Made by a program: the position numbers and the translations under genes. 64,000 nt of DNA from Candidatus Gastranaerophilales bacterium (GTDB taxonomy: Bacteria; Cyanobacteriota; Vampirovibrionia; Gastranaerophilales; Gastranaerophilaceae), in the NCBI GenBank assembly GCA_944324175.1, contig CALUVH010000009.1, positions 1-64,000 of the forward strand, in the 5' to 3' direction. Of the stretch, positions 9,500 through 18,444 are shown one piece after another; positions within the stretch are counted from its first letter, which is position 1, and every line of letters begins with the position of its first letter. The notes beneath the pieces were generated by a model, which worked only from the letters and a program-made list of their open reading frames with translations, had not been told where the DNA came from and did no database searches.

Positions 9500-9526
9500 G
9501 GCGGGCGAATTTTTCCCCGCCTTTTT
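9500..9526 (+). terminator. Intrinsic terminator after gatA
   Basis: Stem GGCGGG (9500-9505) pairs with CCCGCC (9516-9521), followed by five T. Confidence 0.85.
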
Positions 9527-9563
9527 AACAGGTCTTAATCCGGGAGTTTGGAGGTGTATATAA

Positions 9564-9977
9564 ATGACAATAAATACCGAATATCTTGAAAGATGTATCG
9601 AAACACTTAAAAAATCTTATACCCTTATCAAAACAGTTGATGAAGGTTCTATTGATTATGAAATGTATCGTAATTCTCTTGTTAAAAGTTTTGAAATAAC
9701 TCTAGAGCAAAGCGGAAAACTCTTAAAAAAGAAATTAATTCCTTATTTTGCAACCAAAAAAGCTGTTGATATGCTGACATTTAAAGATATATTTAGAGAA
9801 GCACACAAACATTCTTTACTAAATCAATATGAGGTTGAACGCTGGTTTAAATATCGTGATAACAGAAATAATACAGCACATGATTATGGTAAAGCCTTTG
9901 CTGAAGAAACGTTACTTTTAATGGAAGATTTTTTTAAGGATGTTTACCACTTAAAGGAAATAATCCAAAATGGATAG
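9564..9977 (+). CDS. hepT: HEPN-domain toxin, HepT/HI0074-like
   Basis: 137 helical residues with the HEPN RNase signature RNNTAHDY (about 112-119), which fits the RX4HXY motif of HepT toxins. In the best-studied HepT/MntA system the HEPN protein is a ribonuclease toxin, and the partner nucleotidyltransferase neutralises it by adding AMP to the motif tyrosine. Both the His and the Tyr are present here. GGAGG lies 10 bases before the ATG. The stop overlaps the start of the nucleotidyltransferase gene by 8 bases, the usual toxin-antitoxin arrangement. Toxin activity is inferred from the family, not shown. Confidence 0.88.
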   Translation: MTINTEYLERCIETLKKSYTLIKTVDEGSIDYEMYRNSLVKSFEITLEQSGKLLKKKLIPYFATKKAVDMLTFKDIFREAHKHSLLNQYEVERWFKYRDNRNNTAHDYGKAFAEETLLLMEDFFKDVYHLKEIIQNG

Positions 9978-10266
9978 ACTTTTTATTGAGCCAGAATATT
10001 TAAATATGTTGATAGATATTTTTAACAAATATTGTCCCAAAGCTGAAATTTGGGCTTACGGCAGTAGAATCAAAGGCGAAGCCCACAGTGGAAGCGATTT
10101 GGATTTAGTCATAAAAGATTTCGGTGATGAGAATCTTTATCTTTTTGAACTGAAAGAATTATTGTCTCAAAGCAATATTCCCTTTATCGTAGATATTCAC
10201 GAATTTAACAAACTCCCGAACTCATTTCAAGATGAGATAAAAAAAGATTATATTGTTATTTTTTAA
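9970..10266 (+). CDS. mntA: Minimal nucleotidyltransferase antitoxin, MntA-like
   Basis: 98 residues with the minimal nucleotidyltransferase motif GSX10DXD (GSRIKGEAHSGSDLDLVI, about 31-48) and a later acidic residue in VDIHEF (about 75-80). This is the full catalytic set of the MNT fold. Together with the upstream HEPN gene it forms a type VII-like toxin-antitoxin pair, in which the MNT enzyme would AMPylate the toxin tyrosine using ATP. It starts inside the end of hepT, so the two are translationally coupled. The pair stands alone between a terminator and unrelated small genes, as expected for a mobile accessory module. Confidence 0.88.
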   Translation: MDRLFIEPEYLNMLIDIFNKYCPKAEIWAYGSRIKGEAHSGSDLDLVIKDFGDENLYLFELKELLSQSNIPFIVDIHEFNKLPNSFQDEIKKDYIVIF

Positions 10267-10295
10267 AGGATAAGAGAAACAATAATTTACAGCCT

Positions 10296-10529
10296 TTATT
10301 TATAGTAATTATTAATATCCTGAATAATTTGCTGATGTTCATATGCAAGAATTGCGGCCACTTCCAAATTTCCCTGCGCTCTTGCCAGTTGTACCTGTCT
10401 TAACTTTAAATTCGCATTGCGTTTTAAGTCCGCCAAACTTTTAGGCTGCTTAATTTGGCTTTTTAAATATTCCTGAGTTTTATCGTAGTTTTGATTTGGA
10501 ATATTATTACCTGCTTGAATACCATTCAT
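10296..10529 (-). CDS. Small protein of unknown function
   Basis: 77 residues, hydrophilic and mostly helical, with a Q/N-rich N-terminus (MNGIQAGNNIPNQNYD) and a central helix rich in Ala, Arg and Gln (about 32-70). No signal peptide, cysteine or catalytic motif is seen. It lies 13 bases after the 113-residue gene on the same strand, so they are probably cotranscribed. There is no strong Shine-Dalgarno sequence; only a weak GGGGA lies some way upstream. I do not recognise a family. The simple coding-like frame and operon position are the support for it being real. Confidence 0.6.
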   Translation of the reverse strand: MNGIQAGNNIPNQNYDKTQEYLKSQIKQPKSLADLKRNANLKLRQVQLARAQGNLEVAAILAYEHQQIIQDINNYYK

Positions 10530-10542
10530 CCAAAATTATCCC

Positions 10543-10884
10543 CTACGCCATCATTTTCTTTTTATCTATATCAAAAATACTCTTTTCCATTGGAATAATT
10601 GAAGGAAAATTTTCTTTTTTGTTGTTGTTATTTTTTTCTTCATTCTTTATGCCTGTTGCATCAGCAACTTGCGCACGCATATTATCATTTTTTATAGAAT
10701 TTACAAATGATTTTCCTTCTTTTTCAGCAGCAAAAACTGACAAATTTTTATCATTTAAAGCAGCTAATCTCGCTAAATCTACAGTATCACTTTTTTTATA
10801 ATCAGACTTTCCTGTCAAAATTTTTATCTTGGCCGGAGGAAAATTCGGGTCATACTGAAATAAATCTCTTACTGTAATACTCAT
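10543..10884 (-). CDS. Small hydrophilic protein of unknown function
   Basis: 113 residues. It starts MSITVRDLFQYDPNFPPAKI and contains a central Asn/Lys low-complexity stretch (EEKNNNNKKEN, about 77-90). There are no membrane segments, cysteines or catalytic motifs. AAGGAG is placed well before the ATG, so translation is likely. The gene heads a two-gene minus-strand unit with the 77-residue gene. Its upstream region contains a six-copy TCCTA repeat about 70 bases before the start, which could influence expression. No family recognised. Confidence 0.65.
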   Translation of the reverse strand: MSITVRDLFQYDPNFPPAKIKILTGKSDYKKSDTVDLARLAALNDKNLSVFAAEKEGKSFVNSIKNDNMRAQVADATGIKNEEKNNNNKKENFPSIIPMEKSIFDIDKKKMMA

Positions 10885-10955
10885 AATAAACTCCTTTCTT
10901 TAAGTCCTTATATTTAAATAAAAACCAGAATGGACAAATTATTTACAGCTCACCC

Positions 10956-10985
10956 TCCTATCCTATCCTATCCTATCCTATCCTA
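10956..10985. repeat. Six-copy TCCTA tandem repeat
   Basis: Six perfect, uninterrupted copies of TCCTA. It lies between the dnaK terminator and the start of the 113-residue gene, within the latter's likely promoter region. Confidence 0.95.
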
Positions 10986-11045
10986 TGAGAGAGTATGACA
11001 GGTTTTCAGACTATTTTAAACTCATCTTTACAATTTATTACATAC

Positions 11046-11086
11046 AAAAAAAACGAACCTGAATTTATATCAAGTTCGTTTTTTAT
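11046..11086 (-). terminator. Intrinsic terminator after dnaK
   Basis: AACGAACCTGA (11052-11062) pairs with TCAAGTTCGTT (11070-11080) with one mismatch. A- and T-tracts flank both sides. It lies 16 bases past the dnaK stop on the minus strand. Confidence 0.8.
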
Positions 11087-11101
11087 TTTTAGATTTTTGA
11101 A

Positions 11102-12937
11102 TTATTCTTTAGTATATTCTGCGTCAATTACATCATCATCTTTGTTATCGGTTGAAGATGATGTGCTTTCGCTATTTGCAGATTGAGCAGCGTCTTCTTT
11201 TTGAACAGCTTCATAAGCTTTTTGAGAAATACTAAACATGGTTTGTTGTAATTCTTCTGACAATTTTTTCAATTCATCAGTAGGTTTGTTTTCATCAATA
11301 GCTTTTTGTAAAGCTTCTTTCTGTTCATCAAGTTTTTTCTTATCAGCTTCATCAATTTTACCTTCAAAATCTTTTACAATTCTTTCAGCAGAACCGATCA
11401 AGCTTGCAGCGTTGTTTTTGACTTCAGCTTCTTCTTTTTTCTTTTTATCTTCAGCAGCATTAGCTTCAGCTTCTTTAACCATTTTGTCGATATCTGCTTC
11501 TGACAAGTTAGAAGAGTTAGTAATTGTTATTTTTTGTTCTTTATTAGTTGCCTTATCCTTAGCAGAAACATTTACAATACCGTTAGCATCAATATCGAAC
11601 GTGACTTCGATTTGAGGCAAGCCTCTCATTGCAGGAGGAATACCATCAAGTCTAAACATTCCTAAAGATTTGTTATCCTTAGCCATAGGTCTTTCACCTT
11701 GCAATACATGGATATCAACTGCAGTTTGATTGTTCTCAGCGGTTGAGAATACTTGAGATTTAGAAACAGGAATAGTTGTGTTTCTAGGAACCAAAGGAGT
11801 CATTACACCACCAAGAGTTTCAATACCCAATGTCAAAGGAGTAACGTCTAACAATACGATATCTTTAACTTCACCAGCCAATACACCTGCTTGAACTGCT
11901 GCACCGACAGCAACTACTTCATCAGGGTTAACTGATTGGTTAGGTTCTTTACCTGTATATTCTTTTACCAACTGCTGAACAGCAGGTATTCTTGAAGAAC
12001 CGCCGACTAATACTACTTCGTTGATATCTGCCTTAGTTACACCAGCATCTTTAAGTGCGTTCTCAACCGGTGTTTTACATCTGTTTAATAAATCACGACT
12101 TAAATCTTCGAACTTAGCTCTTGTTAAATTCAAATCCAAATGTTTAGGACCGTTAGCATCAGCAGTAATGAAAGGCAAATTGATGTTCGTTTCCATAACA
12201 GAAGATAATTCACATTTTGCTTTTTCAGCAGCTTCTTTTACACGTTGCATAGCTTGCTTATCATTACGAAGATCAATTCCTTCTTGTTTTTTAAACTCAT
12301 CGCACATCCAATCCATAATCTTTTGGTCAAAGTCATCACCACCTAAGTGAGTATCACCTGATGTAGAAAGTACTTCATGAACCCCGTCACCGATTTCCAA
12401 AATAGATACATCGAATGTACCACCACCTAAGTCAAATACCAAAACTTTTTCTGGTTTTTCTTTTTCTAGCCCATAAGCTAAAGCTGCAGCAGTCGGCTCG
12501 TTGACAATACGTAATACATCCAATCCTGCAATTTTACCAGCATCTTTTGTCGCTTGTCTTTGAGCATCATTAAAGTATGCTGGAACTGTGATAACGGCAG
12601 ATGTAACTTTTTCACCCAAATATGCACTTGCATCATCAGCTAATTTTCTTAAAATCATAGCTGAAATTTCTTGCGGTGTATACTCCTTACCATCAATACT
12701 TACTTTGTAATCGTCACCCATATGTCTTTTGATAGATGCGATAGTCTTATCAGGGTTCAAAATAGCCTGACGCTTTGCAAGTTGACCGACCAATCTTTCG
12801 CCGTTTTTAGAAAAACCGACAATAGAAGGAGTCGTACGGGATCCTTCAGCGTTCGCAATAACAGTCGGTTTACCACCTTCCATGACCGCTACAACTGAGT
12901 TTGTAGTACCTAAGTCAATACCAATAGTTTTTGCCAT
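11102..12937 (-). CDS. dnaK: Chaperone DnaK (Hsp70)
   Basis: 611 residues, the family length. The N-terminal actin-like ATPase has [26 protein letters not shown] and [14 protein letters not shown]. The beta-sandwich substrate domain begins near residue 380, and the helical lid ends in the acidic tail [12 protein letters not shown]. It binds exposed hydrophobic peptides in an ATP cycle driven by DnaJ and GrpE in the cytoplasm. AAAGGAG precedes the ATG. grpE and dnaJ are not adjacent, so this is a stand-alone dnaK as often in cyanobacteria, which can carry several paralogues. I see no CIRCE element (TTAGCACTC-N9-GAGTGCTAA) in the 230 bases upstream, so its heat regulation is not of the HrcA type. 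Confidence 0.98.
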   Translation of the reverse strand: MAKTIGIDLGTTNSVVAVMEGGKPTVIANAEGSRTTPSIVGFSKNGERLVGQLAKRQAILNPDKTIASIKRHMGDDYKVSIDGKEYTPQEISAMILRKLADDASAYLGEKVTSAVITVPAYFNDAQRQATKDAGKIAGLDVLRIVNEPTAAALAYGLEKEKPEKVLVFDLGGGTFDVSILEIGDGVHEVLSTSGDTHLGGDDFDQKIMDWMCDEFKKQEGIDLRNDKQAMQRVKEAAEKAKCELSSVMETNINLPFITADANGPKHLDLNLTRAKFEDLSRDLLNRCKTPVENALKDAGVTKADINEVVLVGGSSRIPAVQQLVKEYTGKEPNQSVNPDEVVAVGAAVQAGVLAGEVKDIVLLDVTPLTLGIETLGGVMTPLVPRNTTIPVSKSQVFSTAENNQTAVDIHVLQGERPMAKDNKSLGMFRLDGIPPAMRGLPQIEVTFDIDANGIVNVSAKDKATNKEQKITITNSSNLSEADIDKMVKEAEANAAEDKKKKEEAEVKNNAASLIGSAERIVKDFEGKIDEADKKKLDEQKEALQKAIDENKPTDELKKLSEELQQTMFSISQKAYEAVQKEDAAQSANSESTSSSTDNKDDDVIDAEYTKE

Positions 12938-13117
12938 AATTTTTATCTCCTTTACTCAAATTAATTTGCATTAATCTTTAATCTATATATTTGTTATAAC
13001 ACTGATTCTTTAAAAACTTAAAAAAATAAACAAAAAATTAATATTTCAAAAATATACACATAACCCCTGATAAATAAAGTTACTTTTTATAAATAAATAG
13101 CAAAATGATTATCTTTG

Positions 13118-13126
13118 TGCTATAAT
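13118..13126 (+). promoter_or_regulatory. Extended -10 box for gyrA
   Basis: TGCTATAAT lies about 42 bases before the gyrA start codon. The -35 position (TAGCAA) is weak, as is common with an extended -10. Confidence 0.55.
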
Positions 13127-13167
13127 CATTACATAGGGTATTATTGACTTGGAAAAAGGAGAAGATT

Positions 13168-15720
13168 TTGGCTCAACAAAACATGTTTGAAGACGGTAAA
13201 ATTATTCCCGTTAATATAAGAGAAGAAATGAAACGCTCATATATAGATTATGCTATGAGCGTAATTGTAGGTCGTGCATTACCTGACGTAAGGGATGGTC
13301 TAAAGCCTGTACACAGACGTATATTATACGCAATGAACGAACTAGGTATGGCACCTGATAAACCATTTAAGAAATGCGCACGTATCGTAGGTGAAGTACT
13401 TGGTAAATATCACCCTCACGGTGATACAGCGGTATATGAAGCTTTGGTACGTATGGCTCAAGATTTTTCGACTCGATACTTAACCGTAGATGGACATGGT
13501 AACTTCGGGTCAGTGGACGGTGATGGAGCTGCTGCAATGCGTTATACAGAAGCAAGAATGAATAAAATCACACCGTCAATGCTTGCAGACATCGACTGTG
13601 AGACCGTAGAATTTGTACCGAACTTTGACGGTTCACTACAAGAACCTTCCGTACTACCGGTAAGATTACCAATGCTATTGCTTAACGGTGTTTCAGGGAT
13701 TGCCGTAGGTATGGCAACAAATATTCCACCTCACAACTTAGGAGAAATTGTTGACGGTACAATAGCTCTGATAGAAAATCCTAACATAACAGTTGCGGAA
13801 CTAATGGAATACATTAAAGGACCTGATTTTCCAACCGCTGCCACAATCATTGGCTTAAACGACATAAGACAAGCTTATGAAACAGGTCGCGGTTCAATAA
13901 AAATGCAAGCAGTAGCAGGCTTTGAAGAAATTGCAGGCGGTGGCGGACGTCAATCACGTACTGCAATTGTAGTTACTGAAATTCCTTATCAAGTAAACAA
14001 AGCCATGCTTATAGAAAAAATAGCAGAACTTGTTAAAGACCAAAGAATTAACGGAATTTCAGATATTCGTGATGAATCCGATAGAGAGGGTATGCGAATA
14101 GTTATTGAGCTTAAACGTGACGCAAAACCTGATGTTGTAAAAAACAACTTATTTAAATATACACAACTTTCTACCACTTTTGGCGTAAATATGCTTGCAC
14201 TTTGCGGTAAACAACCACGATTACTTAATTTACATCAAGTACTAAGTGAGTTTGTTGAACACAGAGTAGAAATTGTCACACGAAGAACTATTTTCTTCCT
14301 TAAAAAAGCGAAAATTCGTGCTCACATATTGGCAGGTTTAATAATAGCACTGGGCTCAATCGATGAAGTAATTGAGTTGATTAAAAACTCAAAAACAACC
14401 GATGAAGCAAGAGTAGGGCTGATGTCCCGCTTTGGACTTGATGCTGACCAGTCTAATGCGATATTGGAAATGCAATTACGCAGATTAACAGGCTTAGAGC
14501 AAGACAAAGTCAAAGCTGAATATGATGAATTGATAAAGAAAATCGCAGAATACGAGGAAATTCTTGCAAGCAGACAAAAAATTCTTGACATCATCAAAAA
14601 AGAACTTCTTGAAGATAAAGAAAAATATGGCGATGATAGAAAAACTCAAATTTTACCTGATCAGGGCGAAGTAACAATAGAAGATTTAACTCCAAATACA
14701 CCTATGGCCGTATTTATAACTCACCAAGGTTATTTGAAACGTATTTCACTTGACACTTTCGAGCGTCAAAACCGTGCAACAAGAGGTAAATCAGGCATTA
14801 AAACAAAAGAAGATGATGACATTCAACATTTCTTTACTGCAATGATGCATGACAAAGTTTTATTCTTCTCTTCTAAAGGTACGGTATATAGCTTGAGCGT
14901 ATATGACTTCCCTGAAGGCGGACGTCAAGCTAAAGGATTACCAATAATAAATGTATTACCGATAGATCAAGATGAAAGAATTACAGCTGTTGTCCCTGTA
15001 AGTACATTCTCTCATGATTTGAATTTAATCATGCTTACAAAACAAGGTTCTATCAAACGTATTGAACTTGATAACTTTGCAAACATAAGAAGAAATGGAA
15101 TAATAGCTATAGGACTTTCTGAAGGCGATGAATTAAATTGGGTGAAACTTGCTAATGCGCACGATGAAATAATAATCGGTACATCTTGCGGTATGGCAAT
15201 AAGATTCCCAATCGAAGACTTACGTCCGCTTGGAAGAAGTGCAAAAGGTGTGACATCCATGAAACTTCGCACAGGGGATGAAATTGTCGGATGCGACATC
15301 GTACCTAGAGATTACGATGCAGATTTACTTGTAGTTACTTCAGACGGTTTCGGTAAACGTACCAAAATCTCTGAATTTAGAACTCAAAACAGAGGCGGTA
15401 TCGGACTTATCGCAACAAAATTCAAATCAAGCGCATCGAGACTCGTTGCCTTAACCATAGTCAAAGAATCCGACGACATTATGATGGTGACAGCAAATGG
15501 AGTTGTTACAAGACTTAATGCCGGTTCTATCTCACGTCAGGGTAGACCTGCAACAGGCGTTAGAGCCCAAAATCTCATGGATAATGATTCTGTTGTATCT
15601 GTAAATAAAATTATTAACCCTGATGAAGATGAACAAATCGTTAAAGATGTACAAGCAATGGATACTCAAGAAAAAGAACTGAACATATCACAGACAAGCT
15701 TGCTAGATAGCGAAAATTAG
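13168..15720 (+). CDS. gyrA: DNA gyrase subunit A
   Basis: 850 residues from the chosen TTG, which has AAGGAG six bases upstream; an in-frame TTG at 13144 has none. The winged-helix/tower part carries the catalytic tyrosine in AMRYTEARM (Y126). The C-terminal beta-pinwheel contains a GyrA-box-like [10 protein letters not shown] that looks cyanobacterial rather than the classic QRRGGKG. It cuts and rejoins DNA with GyrB to introduce negative supercoils. The quinolone positions equivalent to E. coli S83 and D87 are T87 and E91 here. gyrB is not in the window. A strong terminator follows the stop, so the gene is monocistronic. Confidence 0.97.
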   Translation: MAQQNMFEDGKIIPVNIREEMKRSYIDYAMSVIVGRALPDVRDGLKPVHRRILYAMNELGMAPDKPFKKCARIVGEVLGKYHPHGDTAVYEALVRMAQDFSTRYLTVDGHGNFGSVDGDGAAAMRYTEARMNKITPSMLADIDCETVEFVPNFDGSLQEPSVLPVRLPMLLLNGVSGIAVGMATNIPPHNLGEIVDGTIALIENPNITVAELMEYIKGPDFPTAATIIGLNDIRQAYETGRGSIKMQAVAGFEEIAGGGGRQSRTAIVVTEIPYQVNKAMLIEKIAELVKDQRINGISDIRDESDREGMRIVIELKRDAKPDVVKNNLFKYTQLSTTFGVNMLALCGKQPRLLNLHQVLSEFVEHRVEIVTRRTIFFLKKAKIRAHILAGLIIALGSIDEVIELIKNSKTTDEARVGLMSRFGLDADQSNAILEMQLRRLTGLEQDKVKAEYDELIKKIAEYEEILASRQKILDIIKKELLEDKEKYGDDRKTQILPDQGEVTIEDLTPNTPMAVFITHQGYLKRISLDTFERQNRATRGKSGIKTKEDDDIQHFFTAMMHDKVLFFSSKGTVYSLSVYDFPEGGRQAKGLPIINVLPIDQDERITAVVPVSTFSHDLNLIMLTKQGSIKRIELDNFANIRRNGIIAIGLSEGDELNWVKLANAHDEIIIGTSCGMAIRFPIEDLRPLGRSAKGVTSMKLRTGDEIVGCDIVPRDYDADLLVVTSDGFGKRTKISEFRTQNRGGIGLIATKFKSSASRLVALTIVKESDDIMMVTANGVVTRLNAGSISRQGRPATGVRAQNLMDNDSVVSVNKIINPDEDEQIVKDVQAMDTQEKELNISQTSLLDSEN

Positions 15721-15744
15721 TAAGTAAAACAACTGATAAATTAT

Positions 15745-15774
15745 AAAAAAGCTCCTAAATTAGGAGCTTTTTTA
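15745..15774 (+). terminator. Intrinsic terminator after gyrA
   Basis: Perfect AGCTCCTA (15750-15757) / TAGGAGCT (15761-15768) stem flanked by an A-tract and a T-tract, so probably bidirectional. Confidence 0.9.
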
Positions 15775-15889
15775 TTGCGATTTGTAATGTAAAGAAATTG
15801 TAACATTAAACAATTAAAAAAGGCAATTTTCTCGCAGATATATATTTTATATATATGTAAGTAATAACAAGAGAGAAGAGAGAACAATC

Positions 15890-16132
15890 ATGACAGCTAA
15901 TTCATTTGGAACAGTAACAAGAAGAAGAAAACCGGTAGCAAAAGAATTTAATATTGAAGATATAAAATACTTAGAAAAAAAAGATAGAAGAATGCGTTTT
16001 AACAATGCACAAGATCCTATCTATTACGTGTTTGAATGCATTGAAAACCGTCCTATAAAGACATTAGCAAAAGAATTTGTAAGAGATTCATTCTTTGAAA
16101 TAGCAAGTTTCGTAACAAAAGTTGTAAGATAA
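15890..16132 (+). CDS. Small basic protein of unknown function
   Basis: 80 residues, rich in Arg and Lys, beginning MTANSFGTVTRRRKPVAKEF. The middle is hydrophilic (EDIKYLEKKDRRMRFNNAQD) and the end is amphipathic (FVRDSFFEIASFVTKVVR). No known motif, cysteine or signal peptide. A GAGAGAAGAGAGA purine run precedes the ATG. It sits between the gyrA terminator and another terminator, so it is its own transcription unit. Charge suggests nucleic-acid or membrane-surface contact, but that is a guess. Confidence 0.7.
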   Translation: MTANSFGTVTRRRKPVAKEFNIEDIKYLEKKDRRMRFNNAQDPIYYVFECIENRPIKTLAKEFVRDSFFEIASFVTKVVR

Positions 16133-16169
16133 GTTGGAAAATCATAAGGAAATTAGGAACATAGGAATA

Positions 16170-16198
16170 AAAGATGACTGGAATGTCATCTTTTTTTA
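16170..16198 (+). terminator. Intrinsic terminator after the 80-residue gene
   Basis: AAAGATGAC (16170-16178) pairs with GTCATCTTT (16185-16193), followed by a T-tract. Confidence 0.8.
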
Positions 16199-16200
16199 TT

Positions 16201-16330
16201 CACAAGATCCGACGCACCAGAATAAACGGAGTAGGTGGAGCGTCGGATCCAAAGCCCGCAGAGACTATATAAAAGCAGGCTTTTACAAAGTCTTATAGAA
16301 AAATAGCCGTTTGCACGGCTGAACTCATAT
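16201..16330 (+). ncRNA. Candidate structured RNA of unknown class
   Basis: GATCCGACGC (16206-16215) pairs perfectly with GCGTCGGATC (16240-16249) over 10 bp. A second nested set is AGACT (16262-16266) with AGTCT further on, enclosing an AAAG/CTTT hairpin. A third hairpin is AGCCGT (16304-16309) with ACGGCT (16314-16319). No match to a tRNA, tmRNA, SRP, RNase P or known riboswitch was recognised. On the minus strand the third hairpin is followed by a T-tract and would look like a terminator, so the strand is uncertain. No promoter is obvious on the plus strand. Confidence 0.4.
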
Positions 16331-16568
16331 TGGTAAAAGGTTAGTGTGTAGGAGAAAATAAAGAAAAAGAAAATGGTTTATACTACATGTATGCCACTCT
16401 TGTATATATCTATAACATATACAATACATATATTTTACAATTCTTAATGTTTTTATAAACATAAAGTTTTTTATTGGAAAATACTTTCTAATTTAAAATA
16501 CACAAACAATTCTCCCTTGTATAATTTCAAATCATAAAACTACACTTAAATAATTCAAAATTTTAGCT

Positions 16569-16596
16569 TTGTATAAAAACAACTTTGTGGTAAAAT
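16569..16596 (+). promoter_or_regulatory. Candidate promoter for the YqaA-like gene
   Basis: TTGTAT (16569-16574) and TAAAAT (16591-16596) are 16 bases apart, about 40 bases before the start codon. Confidence 0.4.
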
Positions 16597-16634
16597 CAGT
16601 CTATATATAGAAATGTATGATGAGGAATGGTTGA

Positions 16635-17207
16635 ATGCATGAATTGCTTATGAGGATGAATGATTTATTCCAAAGTCTTGGAGTACAGGGGCTTGCTTTG
16701 AATTCATTTATAGAAAGTTTTTTTTTAGTACCTCCTCCTGATTTTCTTTTGATTACCATGGATTTGGCAAAACCTCAAAAGGCTTTGTATTATGCAACTG
16801 TATGCACGGTTGCGTCGTTATTTGGTGGTATGGTAGGATATGCGCTCGGATATTGGGGTGGCAGACCTGTTTTTAACTTTCTATTCAGGAATAAACATGA
16901 ACAGTTTGCAGGCGTTGAAAAACTCTACAACGAATATGGCTCTTTGGCAGTATTTTTCTCTGCATTTACGCCTATCCCTTATAAAATTTTCACCATAGCA
17001 AGTGGAATTTTAGGGATGAATTTTATAAAATTTTGTATTGCGAGCTTTTTCGGTCGCGGTCTCAGATTTTTCATCGTAAGTATTGTACTTATGTTGTTTG
17101 GAGAAACAATTAAACATTACATTGAATGGGTTATTCTCGGAGTAACGCTGGTCATTATTGCGTTTTTTGTTGTACTATATAAAAAACGTCATTTTCTTAA
17201 AAAATAA
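16635..17207 (+). CDS. VTT/DedA-related membrane protein, YqaA-like
   Basis: 190 residues with four or five hydrophobic segments (about 15-40, 55-80, 105-130, 135-155 and 165-185). The central glycine-rich GYALGYWGGRPVFNFLF and the FTPIPYKIFTIASG / FGRGLRFF signature place it in the SNARE-associated (VTT/DedA) superfamily, closest to short YqaA-type proteins. DedA-family members are inner-membrane proteins, some proposed to flip lipids or to help proton-motive-force homeostasis. Their exact role varies and is not settled here. TGAGGAA lies about 8 bases before the ATG. Confidence 0.88.
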   Translation: MHELLMRMNDLFQSLGVQGLALNSFIESFFLVPPPDFLLITMDLAKPQKALYYATVCTVASLFGGMVGYALGYWGGRPVFNFLFRNKHEQFAGVEKLYNEYGSLAVFFSAFTPIPYKIFTIASGILGMNFIKFCIASFFGRGLRFFIVSIVLMLFGETIKHYIEWVILGVTLVIIAFFVVLYKKRHFLKK

Positions 17208-17286
17208 ATTCATATGATTGAATTATATATTTAATTATTGATTTAATGTATAATATCATTAAATAACTAACTAGAGGGAAGTTCAT

Positions 17287-18438
17287 ATGAATAAGAAAAT
17301 CATTTTATTATTATCAGCAATACTTACATTATCCACTGTAGCTTGTTTTGCAAACAATCTTGAACCGTTGGATTTCAGTAAGGATAGTACATCTAGTAAA
17401 AAAGAGACAAAACAAAGTGCCAGTGGCTTTGGTTCATCATTAGACACAAAAACTCAATACTATAAAAATCCGTCACTACATAATGCCATTTCAAAATTCA
17501 AAAAAGCTAATTATTCAGGTTGCTTGCAAGAGCTTTTTTCATATGTGCAGCTAAAACCTAATGACGCTGTTGCATATTATTACATGGCAATGGCTTTCAC
17601 AAAAATCGGTGACAGTAATGCTGCGGTAAAGGCTTATGATAGAGTAATTAATCTGTCAAAAGATCCTACACTTTCTGAATATGCAACCAAAGGTAAAGAT
17701 TGTTTAACCAACGGACCAACTTGTCAAGCTGAAGGCGCAGAGGGCAGCTCAAAATCGACTACGGCCTCTACAGCTCCTAAAAAAGAAGAAAAAACAGAAC
17801 TGTCTAAAGAAGAACAACTAGAACAGTTTATCAAATCACCTTATGGTAACGGGCTTTCTCCAGAGTTAGAAAAACAAATTAAGGAAGAAAAGCTAAAACG
17901 TATACAAGAAACAATTAACAAAAAAGATAAGCTGGAAAATCAAGATATTGAAAGGATTAGAAAATTTGATATTGAAAACTCTTCTGAGCTTAAAATAAAC
18001 GAAAAAATTGCTAAGACTGAACCTGATGATAGGGAAATTTTAAAAGCAATAAAAACTTTGCGTGATGCCGGTATGAATGTTTCAGTACAAGCAGTTCCGT
18101 CAAAGTCTAATTCTTCTGGTTCAGGTGCGGTGACTGGAGCAACTACATCTGATGCATTATCATCAGATACAGTTAAGATGCCTCAACAAGATACACAGCA
18201 ACCAATAAATCCTGCGGCTGCAATGGCTGGTGGATATATTGATCCTCAAATGGCTCAAATGAGCATGATGTTAGGCAATAATAACAATAACAATAATGGT
18301 ATGATGAATATGTTACCTTTTTTGATGCAACAGCAACAAAGTGGTCAAAATATTGATCCACAAGTCATGCAAGCGATTATGATGCAACAGATGATGCCTT
18401 CCATGGATTTTGGACTAGGTAATAATAACAACAACTAA
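17287..18438 (+). CDS. Secreted TPR protein with Asn/Gln/Met-rich tail
   Basis: 383 residues. A signal peptide (about 1-22, ending VACFANN) shows export. A TPR-like region covers about 60-140 (AVAYYYMAMAFTKIGDSNAA), then a charged coiled-coil-like linker (about 160-255), then a low-complexity tail from about 300. The tail contains a seven-Asn run, QQQQ, many Met, and ends in five Asn. The tail resembles prion-like, aggregation-prone sequence, but that is only composition. AGAGGGA precedes the ATG. Six bases after its stop lies a second TPR gene with which it is surely cotranscribed. No specific partner can be named. Confidence 0.85.
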   Translation: MNKKIILLLSAILTLSTVACFANNLEPLDFSKDSTSSKKETKQSASGFGSSLDTKTQYYKNPSLHNAISKFKKANYSGCLQELFSYVQLKPNDAVAYYYMAMAFTKIGDSNAAVKAYDRVINLSKDPTLSEYATKGKDCLTNGPTCQAEGAEGSSKSTTASTAPKKEEKTELSKEEQLEQFIKSPYGNGLSPELEKQIKEEKLKRIQETINKKDKLENQDIERIRKFDIENSSELKINEKIAKTEPDDREILKAIKTLRDAGMNVSVQAVPSKSNSSGSGAVTGATTSDALSSDTVKMPQQDTQQPINPAAAMAGGYIDPQMAQMSMMLGNNNNNNNGMMNMLPFLMQQQQSGQNIDPQVMQAIMMQQMMPSMDFGLGNNNNN

Positions 18439-18444
18439 AAAAAT

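Larger units (their letters stand above)
16133..16634. other. Gene-free 500-base stretch
   Basis: It holds a terminator (16170-16198), a cluster of strong RNA-like helices (16201-16330) and an AT-rich tail with a likely promoter for the downstream membrane-protein gene. A 24-codon open frame starting at 16373 has no usable ribosome-binding site and is not called. Confidence 0.6.

Noticed and set aside
12938-13167. CIRCE heat-shock element before dnaK
   Set aside because: The inverted repeat TTAGCACTC-N9-GAGTGCTAA is not present in the upstream region.
16201-16250. Resemblance of the ACGGAGTAGG segment to the glutamine riboswitch
   Set aside because: The consensus has an extra A and a different arrangement of flanking helices, and no nitrogen-metabolism gene is downstream.
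16373-16447. 24-codon frame starting MVYTTCMPLLY
   Set aside because: The only purine-rich site is too far upstream, and the sequence is AT-rich repeats typical of non-coding DNA.
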